Shown here piece after piece: positions 1 to 11,800 of a DNA stretch of 64,000 nucleotides (position 1 is its first letter; every line of letters starts with the position of its first letter). The stretch is from Mytilus trossulus (taxonomy: Eukaryota; Mollusca; Bivalvia; Mytilida; Mytilidae): the NCBI RefSeq assembly GCF_036588685.1, contig NC_086378.1:79253127-79317126 (forward strand). Reading direction: 5' to 3'. A program made the translations under genes and the position numbers. The notes below the pieces were generated by a model. It worked only from the letters and a program-made list of their open reading frames with translations, made no database searches and was not told the origin of the DNA.

Positions 1-780
1 GCTAGCCTCGATGATGGAGTACTGGTAGATGAATCGTGGACGTAGTTCTAAAGATGACAGGAAGCGTTATCAGGACCCAAGCCGTGAGGCAGGAAAATGA
101 AGGTCGTATCACCCAACAGCCTAGGATACAGCCCTCGGACGTTAATCGGCATGACACTCCCCATAATAGACAATGGTTTTGGAGGCATGTTAACGCGGGT
201 ACGCCAACTACTACGTCTCTCTGTACGGCATGGATTGGTTTCTGTCATCTTAGTAGTATGTCGTTGACCATCTAGCAATAAACCCTCATCGAAGATAGCG
301 GGTAAAGGAGAGCTGACCCAGCACGTCCGTTCAGCTGTAAGGACTGAGACGTGACTGTATGATGAATGGATTGTGATGATGGATTGATTCTGTAATACCC
401 CATGTCCGACAGTTAAGTATTGACTATTGTTTATTCAAACAGGTTAAACAGATATGCATTACGTAACTTATATCCATAACAATTGCCAACCTCACCTGTG
501 AACCCAGTAGGTGAGCCCATGGATGTACACAGATTCGGCGCATGTTACGCAATAGCGCGTATTGCCGATGTCTTACATATCACCACCCGGGGCATGACAC
601 CTGTAGCTTTCAACTTCAAAGGTAAATCAAGCGTTGTAGAGAACGTGTGCCGATACCTGTAACTTCTGATCAATGTTGATGACTTTTAATTTACTATGTC
701 CAATTTCAGTGTACACACCTGCACACGTGAACAGGTAGTAAGGTTACACACAGGAGGTACAAAATACCAATTTTTAATAT
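1..780. other. Unassigned stretch, less AT-rich than the rest
   Basis: The first 780 bases are visibly richer in G and C than the DNA that follows and contain none of the dispersed repeats recognised elsewhere. Two overlapping open frames of 76 to 79 codons lie at 36-278 on opposite strands, but neither has a recognisable domain or splice context. It could be the end of a transposon or of a gene lying to the left of the window. No function can be given. Confidence 0.3.
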
Positions 781-904
781 TGAGATATATTTGGCTATAC
801 AATTATACACAAATATGACTAAACTATATAAAAAAAAATTATAAAGTGAACCAAAAAATATTTGCGAAGAAAAAAAAAAAAATTCTTCAGCCTTTCTCTG
901 CTTT

Positions 905-1218
905 TTATAAGCTCCCTGCGTATATAGGTATAGGTGGACTGGGCTCAGCTGTTGTTGGTTGTTTCAATGGAATATCAGGTACTGCATTTGGAGTTTTGGC
1001 TTCATGGTAGGACATCCCAGACCCTCGAGATTCTTCTTAACTTCTGGGTCACGATCGTAACAAACATTTGTAAAGTGGGCGGAACAAAGTCTATGACTAG
1101 TGCTTGGTAGGAAGTCCTCTCCCCCTGGGTAAGATGATGATCTACTCGGAAAACGAAAAAAAAAAATTCAAACTGTCTTATGCCTTCTGTTGCATCCACT
1201 GGCAGCACACAGAACCAT
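905..1218 (-). pseudogene. Degenerate THAP-domain (C2CH zinc finger) frame
   Basis: Reading the minus strand from the ATG at 1218 gives MVLCAASGC, the Cx4C start of a THAP zinc finger, followed by basic residues. After an in-frame TGA and a poly-T run come FFFRFPS and then EDFLPS, HRLCSAHF (the C-x2-H half of the finger) and CYDRDPEVKKNLEG. These follow the order of THAP DNA-binding domains, which occur in cell-cycle regulators and in P-element-like transposases. Near PTMKP a short duplication shifts the frame; the other frame continues AVPDIPLKQ and runs Pro-rich to a TAA at 905-907. The stretch usually present between FRFP and the EDF motif is short or missing. The stop, frameshift and gap argue for a pseudogene. 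A sequencing error in the T runs could explain the stop but not the rest. Whether it came from a host gene or a transposon is unclear. Confidence 0.62.
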
Positions 1219-1315
1219 TTTTAATCACCGTCATGCTTTTTTTTAAGATATTCGAAAATGAAATTGCGCTAATTATGCCTATACACCCGTCAGTCAAATA
1301 TGATTGATGTAACCA

Positions 1316-1350
1316 CTGACGTCACAGCCTCGTTCTGAGTGACTTCCGGG
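1316..1350 (-). promoter_or_regulatory. CRE plus ETS motifs upstream of the THAP frame
   Basis: About 100 to 130 bases upstream of the minus-strand ATG at 1218 there is a perfect palindromic CRE, TGACGTCA (1317-1324), and an ETS-type CCGGAAGT read on the minus strand (1342-1349). This pairing is typical of housekeeping promoters. The motifs are seen directly; promoter activity is inferred. Confidence 0.4.
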
Positions 1351-1863
1351 ATTGAAATATGCATAATTAGTAGGTCGACAGATCGATACATTTAGATTCA
1401 TTATTTATCCATTTAAACGATAATTATATTGCTTTCGATGTTTTTTGGGGGGTAATTATGTATAAATAAATATTTATTTACAAAAAAAAAAATATAAAAA
1501 AATCATGTCACATCTCCTTTAAGCACTTCATTTCTTATTTTAACAAACATTTGGTTAGGTAAATTCTTTACAGAACAATTAGGATAAAATGTCAGATGAC
1601 TCATGTTACATGTGACCTCCAAGGCTATTTAAGGTCAATGCATATATATTATGGAATTATGTAAATACTTTTGTTGTTTGTAGAAATGCTGTTTAGAAAA
1701 AAAAATTGCATTTAGTTTTACTTATATTTCACTTGTCAGATGTTTGTATCTGACCTTTTCTTTGCATTCTTCATAAAGTTCTTGAGAGAGAATTGATATA
1801 GCTGAAATGACAGTTTTATACTGCAAACTTTTAGAATTTTTATTATGAGTTTATGAAAATGAA

Positions 1864-2115
1864 GGGGCCTTGGTGGCCAAGTGGTCTAAGTAGTTACTAC
1901 TGTAATCACTAGCTAGTCAACACTGAGGTTGTGAGTTCAAACCCCGCTTGTGTGGGTGCATTTGACTCCAATCTTAATGGACAAGGATTGTCAGTTTCCC
2001 TATCGAAGATCAGAGGTTTTCTCCTGGCACTCCGCCAATACAAACTGGTCGCCAAGAAATAACAAAAATGCGGTGCTTAAAAGTGATGTTAAAACACCAA
2101 AAATTAGTATAAATA
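1864..2115 (+). mobile_element. tRNA-derived SINE
   Basis: The left part resembles a tRNA gene with a polymerase III A box (TGGCCAAGTGGTCTAAG) and a B box (GGTTGTGAGTTCAAACCCC). It runs into a body containing GGTTTTCTCCTGGCACTCCG and ends near a GTTAAAACACC motif. The body resembles conserved SINE tails found widely in molluscs. The tRNA part does not fold into a clean cloverleaf followed by a terminator, so a SINE fits better than a functional tRNA gene. Confidence 0.7.
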
Positions 2116-2270
2116 TGAACAATATGAAGTAAATCAAATAACAAATGAATTAATTAAATTAAGATAGATCTTATTTTGAATGTGTTTAGTTAGAATAAAT
2201 GCAGCCAATGGAATATTGTTTTGCACTTATAAAAAATCCCATTCATTTCTGAATATACTGTGGAAAATAT

Positions 2271-2625
2271 TTCTTGATTTAAGGTGGTACCTAACACTAC
2301 AGGGAGATAACTCTGTAAAGTCAGCTAAACATTTTAATTACCTTGTGTTGTAAAAAGAATATGAAGCTTCTCAATGATCAAGATATGGTATGATTGCATT
2401 CATCAATTTGTAAAAGTAAACCATTATAGGTCAAAGTAAGTCTACAACATGCAGCCTTGTCTCCAACCAAACAGCAAATAACTTGTGTAAAACCATTCTT
2501 ATGGGAAAACCAACGGTCTAATCTATATAAAATATGAGGAATGAGAAACACAATATAAACCACATCAACAAACGACAACCTACTTAACATCAGATTTTCA
2601 ACTTAGGACAGGTGCAAACAAATGC
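2271..2625 (-). repeat. Mussel dispersed-repeat fragments
   Basis: Two old fragments lie side by side. 2281-2320 holds a GGTGGTACCTAACACTACAG motif that I associate with mussel repeats. 2370-2625 is a decayed minus-strand copy of the family whose plus-strand end reads TTGTCTCATTGGCAATCATA. The recognisable blocks are ATGGTATGATTGC, ACCATTATAGGTC and GGACAGGTGCAAAC. Confidence 0.5.
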
Positions 2626-2724
2626 TGCTGGTTGAAAAGTTTTAATTGGTACCAACCTGCACCCTTATTTGAAACAATAAGGAAACATCACAACATAGAA
2701 AGACACACTATAAAATATCAATTG

Positions 2725-3550
2725 AAATATGGCTTAAGGTCAAGGAACAGTAAATGGGCTATGTCGCAGATTTTGCTAAAAATTTGCATACAACCTTGGC
2801 TCGTTGAACTACAACTGAAAATCGAAAAAATAATACATTTATCTCTTTTATTATCTGAAAAATTGCAGATTGATTTCTGTTAATATGGGTGAATATTTGT
2901 ATAGAAAGCACATAAAATCGGCGAAAAACCTTCTAAAATTTGTCTTAAAATCGCCAAATCTCTAATTCCACTCCATAGATTTTTCTTAAAAAACTATATA
3001 TTGTTGACACATAAATTTCTGTTTTAATGATATAACATAATCATAGGGTCACCGACTTCGTTTTTTGTCTAATAATCAATTGGTTACCTTGTTGGTAGTG
3101 AAAAACGTCAAAAATCAACGTTTTACGGCCTGTAACCGGTGTAACGTGATAACGTTACGATTATTTCGACGTTTTGTTTGATTTTTTCACAAAGAGCGCA
3201 ACTTTAAATGATGTATACCATAAAAACGAAGTCGGTGACCCTATCTTTATTTTGCATCATTATAACGAAAATTTATGTATCATCAACATATAGTTTTTTA
3301 AGAAAAATCTATGGAGTAGAATTGGAGATTTGGCGATTTTAAGACAAATTTCAGAAGGGTTTTCGCCGATTTTATGTGCTTTCTATACAAATGTTCACCC
3401 ATTTTGTAAGAATTCAATCAGTAATATTTCAAATAATAATTGAAATAAATGCAATATTTTTCGATTTTCAGTTGAAGTTCATCGAGCCAGATGCCAAATT
3501 TTACTGAAATCTGTGACATAGCCAATTTACTGTAACTTGAGCTTAACTCA
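2725..3550. mobile_element. Foldback element with arms of about 330 bp
   Basis: The sequence from about 2730 to 3080 recurs inverted from about 3545 to 3220. Matching blocks include GGGTCACCGACTTCG against CGAAGTCGGTGACCC, the arms around AAAATCGGCGAAAA, and a distal block with GGGCTATGTCGCAG against CTGTGACATAGCC. The arms are imperfect and the spacer is about 140 bases. It looks like a non-autonomous foldback transposon. No transposase frame is present. Confidence 0.65.
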
Positions 3551-4032
3551 ATCAAAAGACAAATTAACACAAGTGAATATAAATTGAACAAATAAATTTT
3601 ATCTATGATACAATGTAAATACAAAAATGATAAAACTAGTAGGGTTGAAAAAATAAAGGTAAAAATAGTATGCAGCTGTGAGAAATTATATATGCATATA
3701 TCAAAAAAATAAATTCATGATATTTATCGTAGAAATTTTTGCATTTTAAAAGAGCAGAAACAGTATCTTTAAAATTAAATTTATACTTGTAAAACTTATA
3801 ATAATGATTGTTTTGAGGATTTTCACAATTTCTTTCATATCCTTTGTTAAACACTTTTCCAATTTTACTGTGATTCTACATGTACATACAATACACTTGA
3901 ATAAAAGGGAAAAAAGTTGAAATTGAAAGGAAAGCTAAAATTCCTTTGAGCATCTGAGGTATTTGTGTCATGGCAATGGATATACATTCAAATATTTAAC
4001 TCAGAGAATACAGCATTGTATATGTATATATA

Positions 4033-4170
4033 AAAAAAGAAGATATGGTATGATTTCAAATGAGACACTCTCCACAATAGATCAAATCTCACAAAAATTA
4101 ACAACTGTAGGTCACCATACAGCCTTCAACAATGAGCAAAGCCTATACCAATTAATTTGTCAGCTCTAAG
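4033..4170 (-). repeat. Truncated TTGTCTCATTGGCAATCATA-family repeat
   Basis: AAAAAGAAGATATGGTATGA followed by TGAGACACTCTCC and a GGTCACCATAC block is the minus-strand end of the mussel repeat that recurs about ten times in this window. Confidence 0.6.
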
Positions 4171-4610
4171 AGGCCCGAAATGACAAATGTAAAACAATTC
4201 AATAGTTCAATTATCAATTTTAACAATAATATGTATACACATGTGAAAGGGAATAAAAATTTCAAATCACAATAAATCATGAATTGGTGAGTATTTCAAA
4301 TTCAATTAATTATTAATGAATATTTTTTTACATAATGGGGACTGAATATATAGTCAGTTTTTTGTGTGAATTAACTCTGTAGAGAAGACTGGTTAAATGG
4401 TAAATTAAGGTAAATTCTTTTGTGATATATTTTTATTTAATTTGTTTTTTGTTTGTTTTATTAATCTCCTCTCTTTACAATTTATACCTATAATATTTTC
4501 ATTTAAACGTTTATGTGTAGATATTTTATTTGCTTGTTGTTATAAGTATCTAACCATGGCAGGGGTATTATTTTGTATTTTTGTTGTTTACTAATTTGCT
4601 TATGGTGCAG

Positions 4611-4783
4611 AAAAATATAACTTGATAAACTGCAACATTACTTGGGATCAAGTGTTAAAGTACTGTGAAGTAACTATACACAATGAAAGTAGTATTTCCT
4701 TGGACACTTATACATGTACTATTAATACAAAAAAGACATTTAACCACTCAAAAAAGGACTTATCTGTCAGACTTTGTACTTAA
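4611..4783 (+). CDS. Possible orphan exon, Cys-rich extracellular-type
   Basis: After an acceptor-like TATGGTGCAG (4601-4610) an open frame begins at 4613 and runs 56 codons to TAA at 4781. It has four cysteines (about positions 7, 18, 35 and 54), N-glycosylation sequons NIT and NES, and a DTYTCTI string recalling Ig-like or fibronectin-like receptor domains. It has no donor, so it would be a terminal exon. No upstream exon was found, so it may be a relic or chance. The family is not identified. Confidence 0.25.
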
Positions 4784-5263
4784 TTGTGGGTTTTTTTTGC
4801 TTGGAAAAAAAGCCATGAAAAAAGAATTATCTTGTACAAAAGTAAGAAATGTCATCATTAATTTATTTTGCAATATTCTTTTAGTTTTTTCTTTCAGAAA
4901 TTCATCACTTTAAAATTATTTTCATGAATCCTATTTTACCAATCTTTATAAAAATGTGATATATTATGTAGGAAATATTTTTCCTGTAATGATATTTTTT
5001 TCAACTTTTAACTGCAATAATAAATGTAAATGCATATGATATTTATTTGTGTAGAAGTATTTTCTTATTTAAGATTAAGAATGAATCTAAACAATGATTT
5101 ATGTAAATCACTAGTCAGTAAACTCAATGATGAATAGAATTTAAAATTAATGGATTTGTGATTTATGACAAATGATAGCATGTTATTCATATAATATTAG
5201 ATAACAAATTTTCATAATTTTTTGTTTTGTGATGTCAAACTTTTCTGTTTAAAAACTTTATTA

Positions 5264-5850
5264 AAAGGAGTATGTTCGATAAGGTCCTAAAATGGCCCCC
5301 TTTTTTAGCGTAAATTTCAAATTCAGATTTATCGACCAATATCACGATAAATTACAGCTTATACATTGACTAGCTAGGATATAAACCATTTTGTTGAAAA
5401 TTTTACGTTTCTGCGTTTTATTATGACGTCACAAGTGGCCATGTACTCATATCGATTTTTCACGAAAAAATCAATGAAAATGGGTTAATTTCCATAGATA
5501 ATTGGACATATACATAGAGCGCATGCGTCGACAACAAAGATCTTTTAAAATAATGTTTGTGAAGACATTTCACATGTCTTATTTGAATCTTAAGCTTGTC
5601 GACGCCTGCGCTCTATGTTTCCTGGTCCTTCATTTGGTTGAAATCTAGCTGATTTTGTCAAATTTCACCAAAATCCCTGATTTTGACCTTTTTTGGATGT
5701 AAAAATCAACGTGTTAGATTTAAATTTGACAAAAACAGTTCTCTTTAACTTTCTAACATGTCTTTTAGGCAACTTAAAACATTTATTGTCTTATAACTAT
5801 GAACTTTATAATTGGGGCCAAATATGGCCCTTACCGAACTTACTCCTTTA
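5264..5850. mobile_element. MITE with imperfect terminal inverted repeats
   Basis: The left end reads AAAGGAGTATGTTCGATAAG and the right end is its imperfect complement, CTTACCGAACTTACTCCTTT. Both ends continue inward into GGCCCC/GGGGCC. An inner inverted pair, CATAGAGCGCATGCGTCGAC and GTCGACGCCTGCGCTCTATG, lies at 5513-5620. There is no coding potential, so it is a non-autonomous DNA transposon of unknown superfamily. Confidence 0.6.
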
Positions 5851-5980
5851 GACTTCCAATAATTTTCTTTTATTTTACAAACCCAATGATTTTTATGAAA
5901 AGTATTGATCAGTGTTCATAAATGTTTATTCTTTAATTCAAAAATTATGTTTAATTGATATATTTTTTTACTTTATACAG

Positions 5981-6055
5981 GGAACAAGAACAGTCATGAC
6001 CAAAGTGAAAAACAAAGTACAAAAGACATTAAGTGGTTTCAGGGTTTCAGAATAA
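5981..6055 (+). CDS. Possible terminal exon, basic C-terminus
   Basis: A pyrimidine-rich tract and TTTATACAG end at 5980. They are followed by 24 open codons rich in Lys, Thr and Val (TKVKNKVQKTLSG) and a TAA that overlaps an AATAAA hexamer at 6051-6056; another AATAAA lies at 6258. This could be the last exon of an otherwise unseen plus-strand gene. Without upstream exons it stays speculative. Confidence 0.15.
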   Translation, partial: GTRTVMTKVKNKVQKTLSGFRVSE

Positions 6056-6730
6056 ATGTAACATTTGACAGTGTAAAGTCTTCAGCATTCTCATGTAGAA
6101 ATCTCAAATATTTTCTTTATAAGAAACTTACAATGATTTTTTTCTAACTGTGTCTATTTACTGGTAGATCTATGTCAATAGGAAAACTTTTAATACATGT
6201 TGTCATGATACACAGAGTTTTTATGCATTTATATGTTACACAGATTTGGAAAAAAAGAATAAAACATAAAACATGAGTGTTTCATTTTTCATATATATAT
6301 GTATCAGTTGTACAATGTAGACCAAGATTTATATAAACTGTTTTTGTGTACCAAGTTATAAGCCTGGTATCTGATAATTTTTATATACAGCACATTGAAT
6401 ACATCTGCTTGCAGACAGTTTCATCATCTGAATCAGAATCAACTACAAATATGTTCTGCACTTAAATGGTTTTATACAGCTGTATGAAAAAATATTGCAA
6501 AATCATATGCATAAATATGTGCCCTAATCAAATGCAAGCTTTATACTGGCATATATAAATATATAATTTGACTAAAACCTGATAAAACATGTACGGGTAT
6601 GGGGAAAAGCCAGAGGATTGAACATTTACAAACAAAAACCTGCCATATTTTTATATGCATTTATGGTCCATGTGATGGATAATTCAATTGTCTTAAATCG
6701 TTGCTTTTCATTTTATTATTACAGTAATAA

Positions 6731-6960
6731 GAGGGGGGAAAGATACCAGAGGGACAGTGAAACTCATAGATCGAAAATAAACTGACAAGACCTTGGCTCA
6801 AAAAGAAAAAGACAAACAGACATAATATAGTACACAAGACACAATACAAAAGCTAAAGACTAAGCAACAGGAACCCCACATAAAACTTGAGGTGATCTCA
6901 GGTGCTCTGGAAGTGTAATATATATAGGCAGATCCTGCTCAGCATGTGGCAGTAGTCTTG
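6731..6960 (+). repeat. Dispersed repeat, AACTCATAGATCGAAAA family
   Basis: This stretch and 25017-25250 share AACTCATAGATCGAAAA, AAAGACAAACAGACA, AAGCTAAAGAC, GAACCCCAC and GGTGATCTC..GTGCTCTGGAAG in the same order and orientation. It is a dispersed mussel-type repeat with no coding capacity. Confidence 0.6.
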
Positions 6961-7019
6961 TTCAGCATAAGAAAAGAGTTCTTGGATTTTGGAGGTCTGG
7001 TGTCAGGAAAGACAGCTAA

Positions 7020-8440
7020 AACTAATTGTTAAAAGTTGAAAATGTCAGAATGTAGAAGACCTGAAAGCTTCATAACTTGAATGCCTATGTTACAAAGTTT
7101 TCCTCTGTCATTTATCCATTGTCTTCAACCTAATTTTCATGGATCAGCAATTGCTTGAATATTTCTTATTTTTTGTCACTAGAATTTCTAATTTATATTG
7201 AGTAATATGATAACTATATTTGGTGTCTGGCTTCCTTGCAAGGTCTGTTAGGCAGGGTTCACCTGACCTCCATCTCATTTCATGGATCTGTGATAAAGGT
7301 TAAGTTCACATGGTCAAGTCCCAGATAATAGTTACCAGCAATAGGTAAACTATATAAGTAGTATGGAATGATTGTGTCATGTACATGTCACACTGGCAGG
7401 TCTCATCTAACCTTGACCTAAACTACATGGTCGACTAATGAATAACAGTTTTCATAGTTGAGTTTTTTTCTTTAGATCTTTAAAACAATAAGTCAACTAT
7501 ATTTGGTGTACTGAATAATTGCACAGTGTACACATCTGACTGGTATGATTCGTCTGACCTTAACCACATTTCCAATGGTCAATGTTCATTTTTTGTTGAG
7601 CCTTCTTTTGTTGCAGAAAGCTCAACATAGGGATAGTGATCCAGCAGCGGCGGCGTTAGCTAACTTCTTAAAAACTTTAAATTTAAGAAGATGGAAGACC
7701 TGGATGCTTCATACTTTGTATATGGATGCCTTATGTTACTAAGTTTTCATCAGTCACATGTCCAATGTCCTTGACCTCATTTTCATGGTTTAGTGACTTC
7801 TTGAAAAAAAAGTTAATATTTTTTGTAATGTTAAATTCTCTCTTATTATAAGTAATAGGACAACTATATTTGCTATGTGTGTATCTTCAAGGTCCTCATG
7901 CCCGTCAGACAGTTTTCACTGGAACTCTACCTCATTTCATGGATCGGTGAACAAGGTTAAGTTTTGGTTGTCAAATCAAAATCCCAGATACTATAAGCAA
8001 TAAATATAGTATATTTGGTGTATGAAAGGACTGTAAGATGTACATGTCCAACAGGCAGGTGTCATCTGACGGTGACCTCATTTTCATGGTTCAATGGTTA
8101 TAGTTAAGTTTTTGTGTTTTGATGTGTTTTTCTTATACTGTATGCAATATTATATTTAGTGTATGGAATGATTTAAAGATGTACATGCCTAGCTGGCAGG
8201 TGTCATCTGACCTTGACCTCATTTTCATGGTTTAGTGGTCAAAGTTAAGTTTTTGAGTATTGGTCTTTTTTCTTATACTAATTGCAATAGGTCAACTATA
8301 TTTGGTGTTTGGTGTTTGGAAATATTTTATGATCTATTTGTCAGTCATGCAGGTTTTATTTGACCTTGACCTCATTTTCACAGTTCATTGATTTGACAGT
8401 GTTAAGTTTTTGTGTTTCATTGAGTATGCTTAGATCTGTG
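7020..8440 (+). repeat. Two adjacent copies of a tandem-repeat-bearing element
   Basis: The stretch is built from degenerate modules of roughly 145 bp. Each contains TGACCTTGACCTCATTTTCA, a phrase like AACTATATTTGGTGTATGGA and GTACATGTC. A younger copy starts at about 7590 with an inverted pair (AGAAAGCTCAACATAGGGAT and a mirrored GAGC..GTTGCAG) and a GGCGGCG run. It sits inside or against an older, more diverged copy (7020-7590). A third copy is at 17553-18635. Mobile elements with cores of about 160 bp are known in bivalves (pearl, BIV160 type); kinship is inferred, not shown. Confidence 0.6.
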
Positions 8441-8534
8441 AATTTCATCATTTTGTAAGTAATAATTATGTACCAGATTTTCGAGTCCAACCCTTTTAAC
8501 CTGATTTTTACATATTTTAAAACAGCATTTGACA

Positions 8535-8670
8535 ATTATGTCAATACACCTTATCGCCATTTGTCCGCCATTACTGGATATCACACAGGTTCCCTTAAAA
8601 TTTAGAAGTCATAAAACAAAATATCTGAAGCCACAATGGAAAATTGATTGTTGTATGCATCAAAAGTTCA
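8535..8670 (+). repeat. Short dispersed repeat, second copy at 10430-10560
   Basis: ACACCTTATCGCC..TTTGTCCGCCATTACTGG..GTTCCC here and ACACCTTATAACA..TTTGTCTGCCATTGCTAG..GTTCCC at 10430-10560 are diverged copies of one sequence. They flank and enter the 3' part of VPS26C and are noncoding. Confidence 0.4.
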
Positions 8671-8802
8671 AGCAGCTGGGTCAGCCGGGATTAGAAATAA
8701 GGTTTATAATTACATAAGTTTGTTTTCCCTTTAGTCATAAAGTTTAGCTGGGGCTAATATATCAGTTAGTATTATTATACAGAATTAATCAGTGTTATGT
8801 TT

Positions 8803-8808
8803 TTTATT
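8803..8808 (-). terminator. Candidate poly(A) signal of VPS26C
   Basis: On the minus strand AATAAA occurs about 50 bases after the VPS26C stop codon. This is the first such hexamer in the 3' direction. The actual cleavage site is not known. Confidence 0.45.
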
Positions 8809-8857
8809 TATAAATATATAACAGATAAAAATATTGCACTTGTATAAGTCTTAACAT

Positions 8858-11800
8858 TCAGTATCTAACTAGTTTGATTGGGAAATTCTCAGTAACAAGA
8901 TGGTCATCTCTAAATACCACTACAACATTTATTTCAAAATCTGAAAATAGAAAAATGGTACATTTTGAGTTGATTGTTTGCTATTGTTTATAAATAGACT
9001 ATGGTAAAAAGCAGTCTTCAAGCTCAGCAATAGTCTTAATAGATTAAAAGTACATATTGTGTATCTTTATTTCCTTAAATACATAAATTTATTTTCTTGT
9101 TATATAGCTTTCTCCATTAGAATTACAAAAATGTCACAGGTAACAAGGAGGGTTCGGCACAAGCAATCAAGTGTAACCCTGCCATATTCAGTATGTTCCT
9201 GTCCAAGTCAGGTGCTTGTAATTCAGTGGTTGTACATAGTTAGATGCTGTATATCATATTTATATTTTCTTGTTAATATTAATTTGTACATAAATCAGGC
9301 TGTTAATGTTTTCATTAGATCTGTTTCACAATTGTCATTCATAGCTTATTATGCAGAATGGGTTTTGCTCATTGTTGAAAGTGAACTTTTGTGTCTTTTT
9401 GTCTGTGGTGGAGAGTTGTCTCATTGGCAATCATATAGCATCTTACTTTATTTAGATTTATGTCTTACCTATTTTGAAATTATTTGTTGACAATGTTGGA
9501 CAAGTAAACAACCTTGGAAAAATCATATAAATTGGTATCAATAGGCCTCTGCTGACATCACCATCAGCTATCTGTATATTCTGTATTTCTGTAGCTAGAA
9601 ATGTAAACAGGTAATATATCTTTATTTGTTTAACATAAAATCATTTCCTCTACCAGTTATATTAGTAAAACATAATGCAGTATATCTATGGGTTTTTTTT
9701 CTAGCAATTTTAGAAATTTCAAAATAAATGCTCTCAGTAGAATTCAAGTGAACAAACTAATATCGTACTTCTTATGAGACTTCACTTTCTGATAGTTCTT
9801 ATGGATGTGATTTCCTTAGATTTATACTGTTTAGAGGTTATTTTTAATTTCAGGATTTCAACAGCAGAACTTATTTGAGAGGTTTTTGTTTACACCTTTT
9901 AATTGTCTTTGATTATGATCTTTCTAAACAATAATGCAGGGGGATATTTCAGAATTTTATTTTAATGGCGAAATTAGTGAAAATAAACCACTCGAATCAT
10001 TTTAACTTCAAATTAGTTATGCAAGTTTGTGTATCTAACAGATTACACTGCCACCTACCATCTTTAGCGTAACCTTCAGCACATCCACATGTTTCTACTC
10101 TAACTAACTGTATTTCTATTGATTTTATCTGGGCATCACAGCTCTCTACCATCAACTGTAAGATGTGAAAGATTTTAAAATAAATAAAACAAAGCTGTAA
10201 AACAAAGCACAATTTTTTGGAACTATACTTCTAATTCAAGTTTGATTTAAATAATTATTTGAAACATAAAATATTGAAATTAATTAATATTGCACTTTAC
10301 AAAAATTGTTGAGGATACACTTTAAAAAGCATAAATATTTTGTAAGTATCTGCTAAACCTAGTTGCAACCAAAAGTTATGTTTTAAAATGTTTTTTTTAG
10401 TGGTTTTGACTATTGTCTGAATTGATATGCCTCTTTACACCTTATAACAATTTTGTCTGCCATTGCTAGACATTAAATATGTTCCCATACAAATTTGATT
10501 GCACAAGAGACAATATCTGCCACAATAATGCAAAAGCAAGTGTTGATGACTTAAATTGATCCAAGTGTCTCAAAATCTCAGGTTATGTGCAAAAGATTCC
10601 AGATAGTTGAAAAGGTCAGTTTAAATCCACATTTTTTATTGTTCATCACCTTTTTCGAGTCTAGATAGTCCTGTTTCACAGTACTTTATGGAGTGAAAGA
10701 TGACAAAAATAACCTGGTATGCGTGGTTATTTCAACACAATGATAGCTTACATTGGTTCTTTATTTAAGTTATTTACAATAAAAAACTATAAGGAGTGTG
10801 TATGAACCTTTTTATCTAGTTTTGTAAATAGAGTTTCACTGACTTACCTCCCCTGTTAATGGTTCTGTTATATTCAATACTGAAGACGTTAGTTTTCCTT
10901 TGATCTTGAACTTTGGCACATTTCCTTTCTGAAATTGTAAGGTAGGTATCAATCAAATGCACAATCAATATATCATAACATACATCAACAGACCATAAAA
11001 TTATAATACAGTCATTCATATAACAATAAAATAAAAATACTACATATTTTTTTCTTTATATCAATTAATACCGTTTACATGCTTTTTATGTATTTTATTT
11101 TTAGAAATCTGAAGTTTGTACTACAAAAAATTCTTTTAATTACTACTAATTACTCTGATCGCAGTTAAACATTTAATATAAATGATTTCTAAATCAATGA
11201 GTTTTACATTGCTAAGATTTAAGATATGTTTCAAATGCTTTCAAATTTGAAACTGTTTTTTTTTTTTATCAAATTTCCACAAAATGAATGTACAGATTTG
11301 ATGATTTGAAAAACAAATATTTCTGTTCTATAATACCTAAAGTTTATTTAAACTAACAGCTACTGTGTCATTTAATTTGGTTCAGGTACAGAGTTGTCTC
11401 ATTGGCAATGATACCACATCTTCTTATTTTTATTTTTGCATGTGTGATATTTAACCGAGATGTGGACATGATATTAACAGGAAATCTAATGTTAGCAAAC
11501 TTCAAAGATATCAATGGCAGTCCAACAGTTAATAAACTATTGCCCTGCAACAATTCAATTAAAACAATTCATTAAAAACAAATAACTTAATGTGTTTAGT
11601 TTTTGTTCACCTTCAAAGAAAATATTATTAAAATGTTACAAAAGTACAATATTACCTCCTTTATATTTGTTAGTGTCTCTGGTGAGATGGTAAATGGAAT
11701 GGCTTTAGATTTGTTCTTCTCATCTTTATTCTAAAATACAATTAACATTAAATCAACAATCATACTAATACTCTTGATTATTGAAACCCCATCATAAATT

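Noticed and set aside
1866..1955. tRNA gene
   Set aside because: A and B boxes are present, but the stem pairing is poor and a conserved SINE body follows, so it is the head of a SINE.
9059..9490. 143-codon open frame on the plus strand
   Set aside because: It lies over a dispersed repeat and the antisense of VPS26C exon 8 and has no domain.
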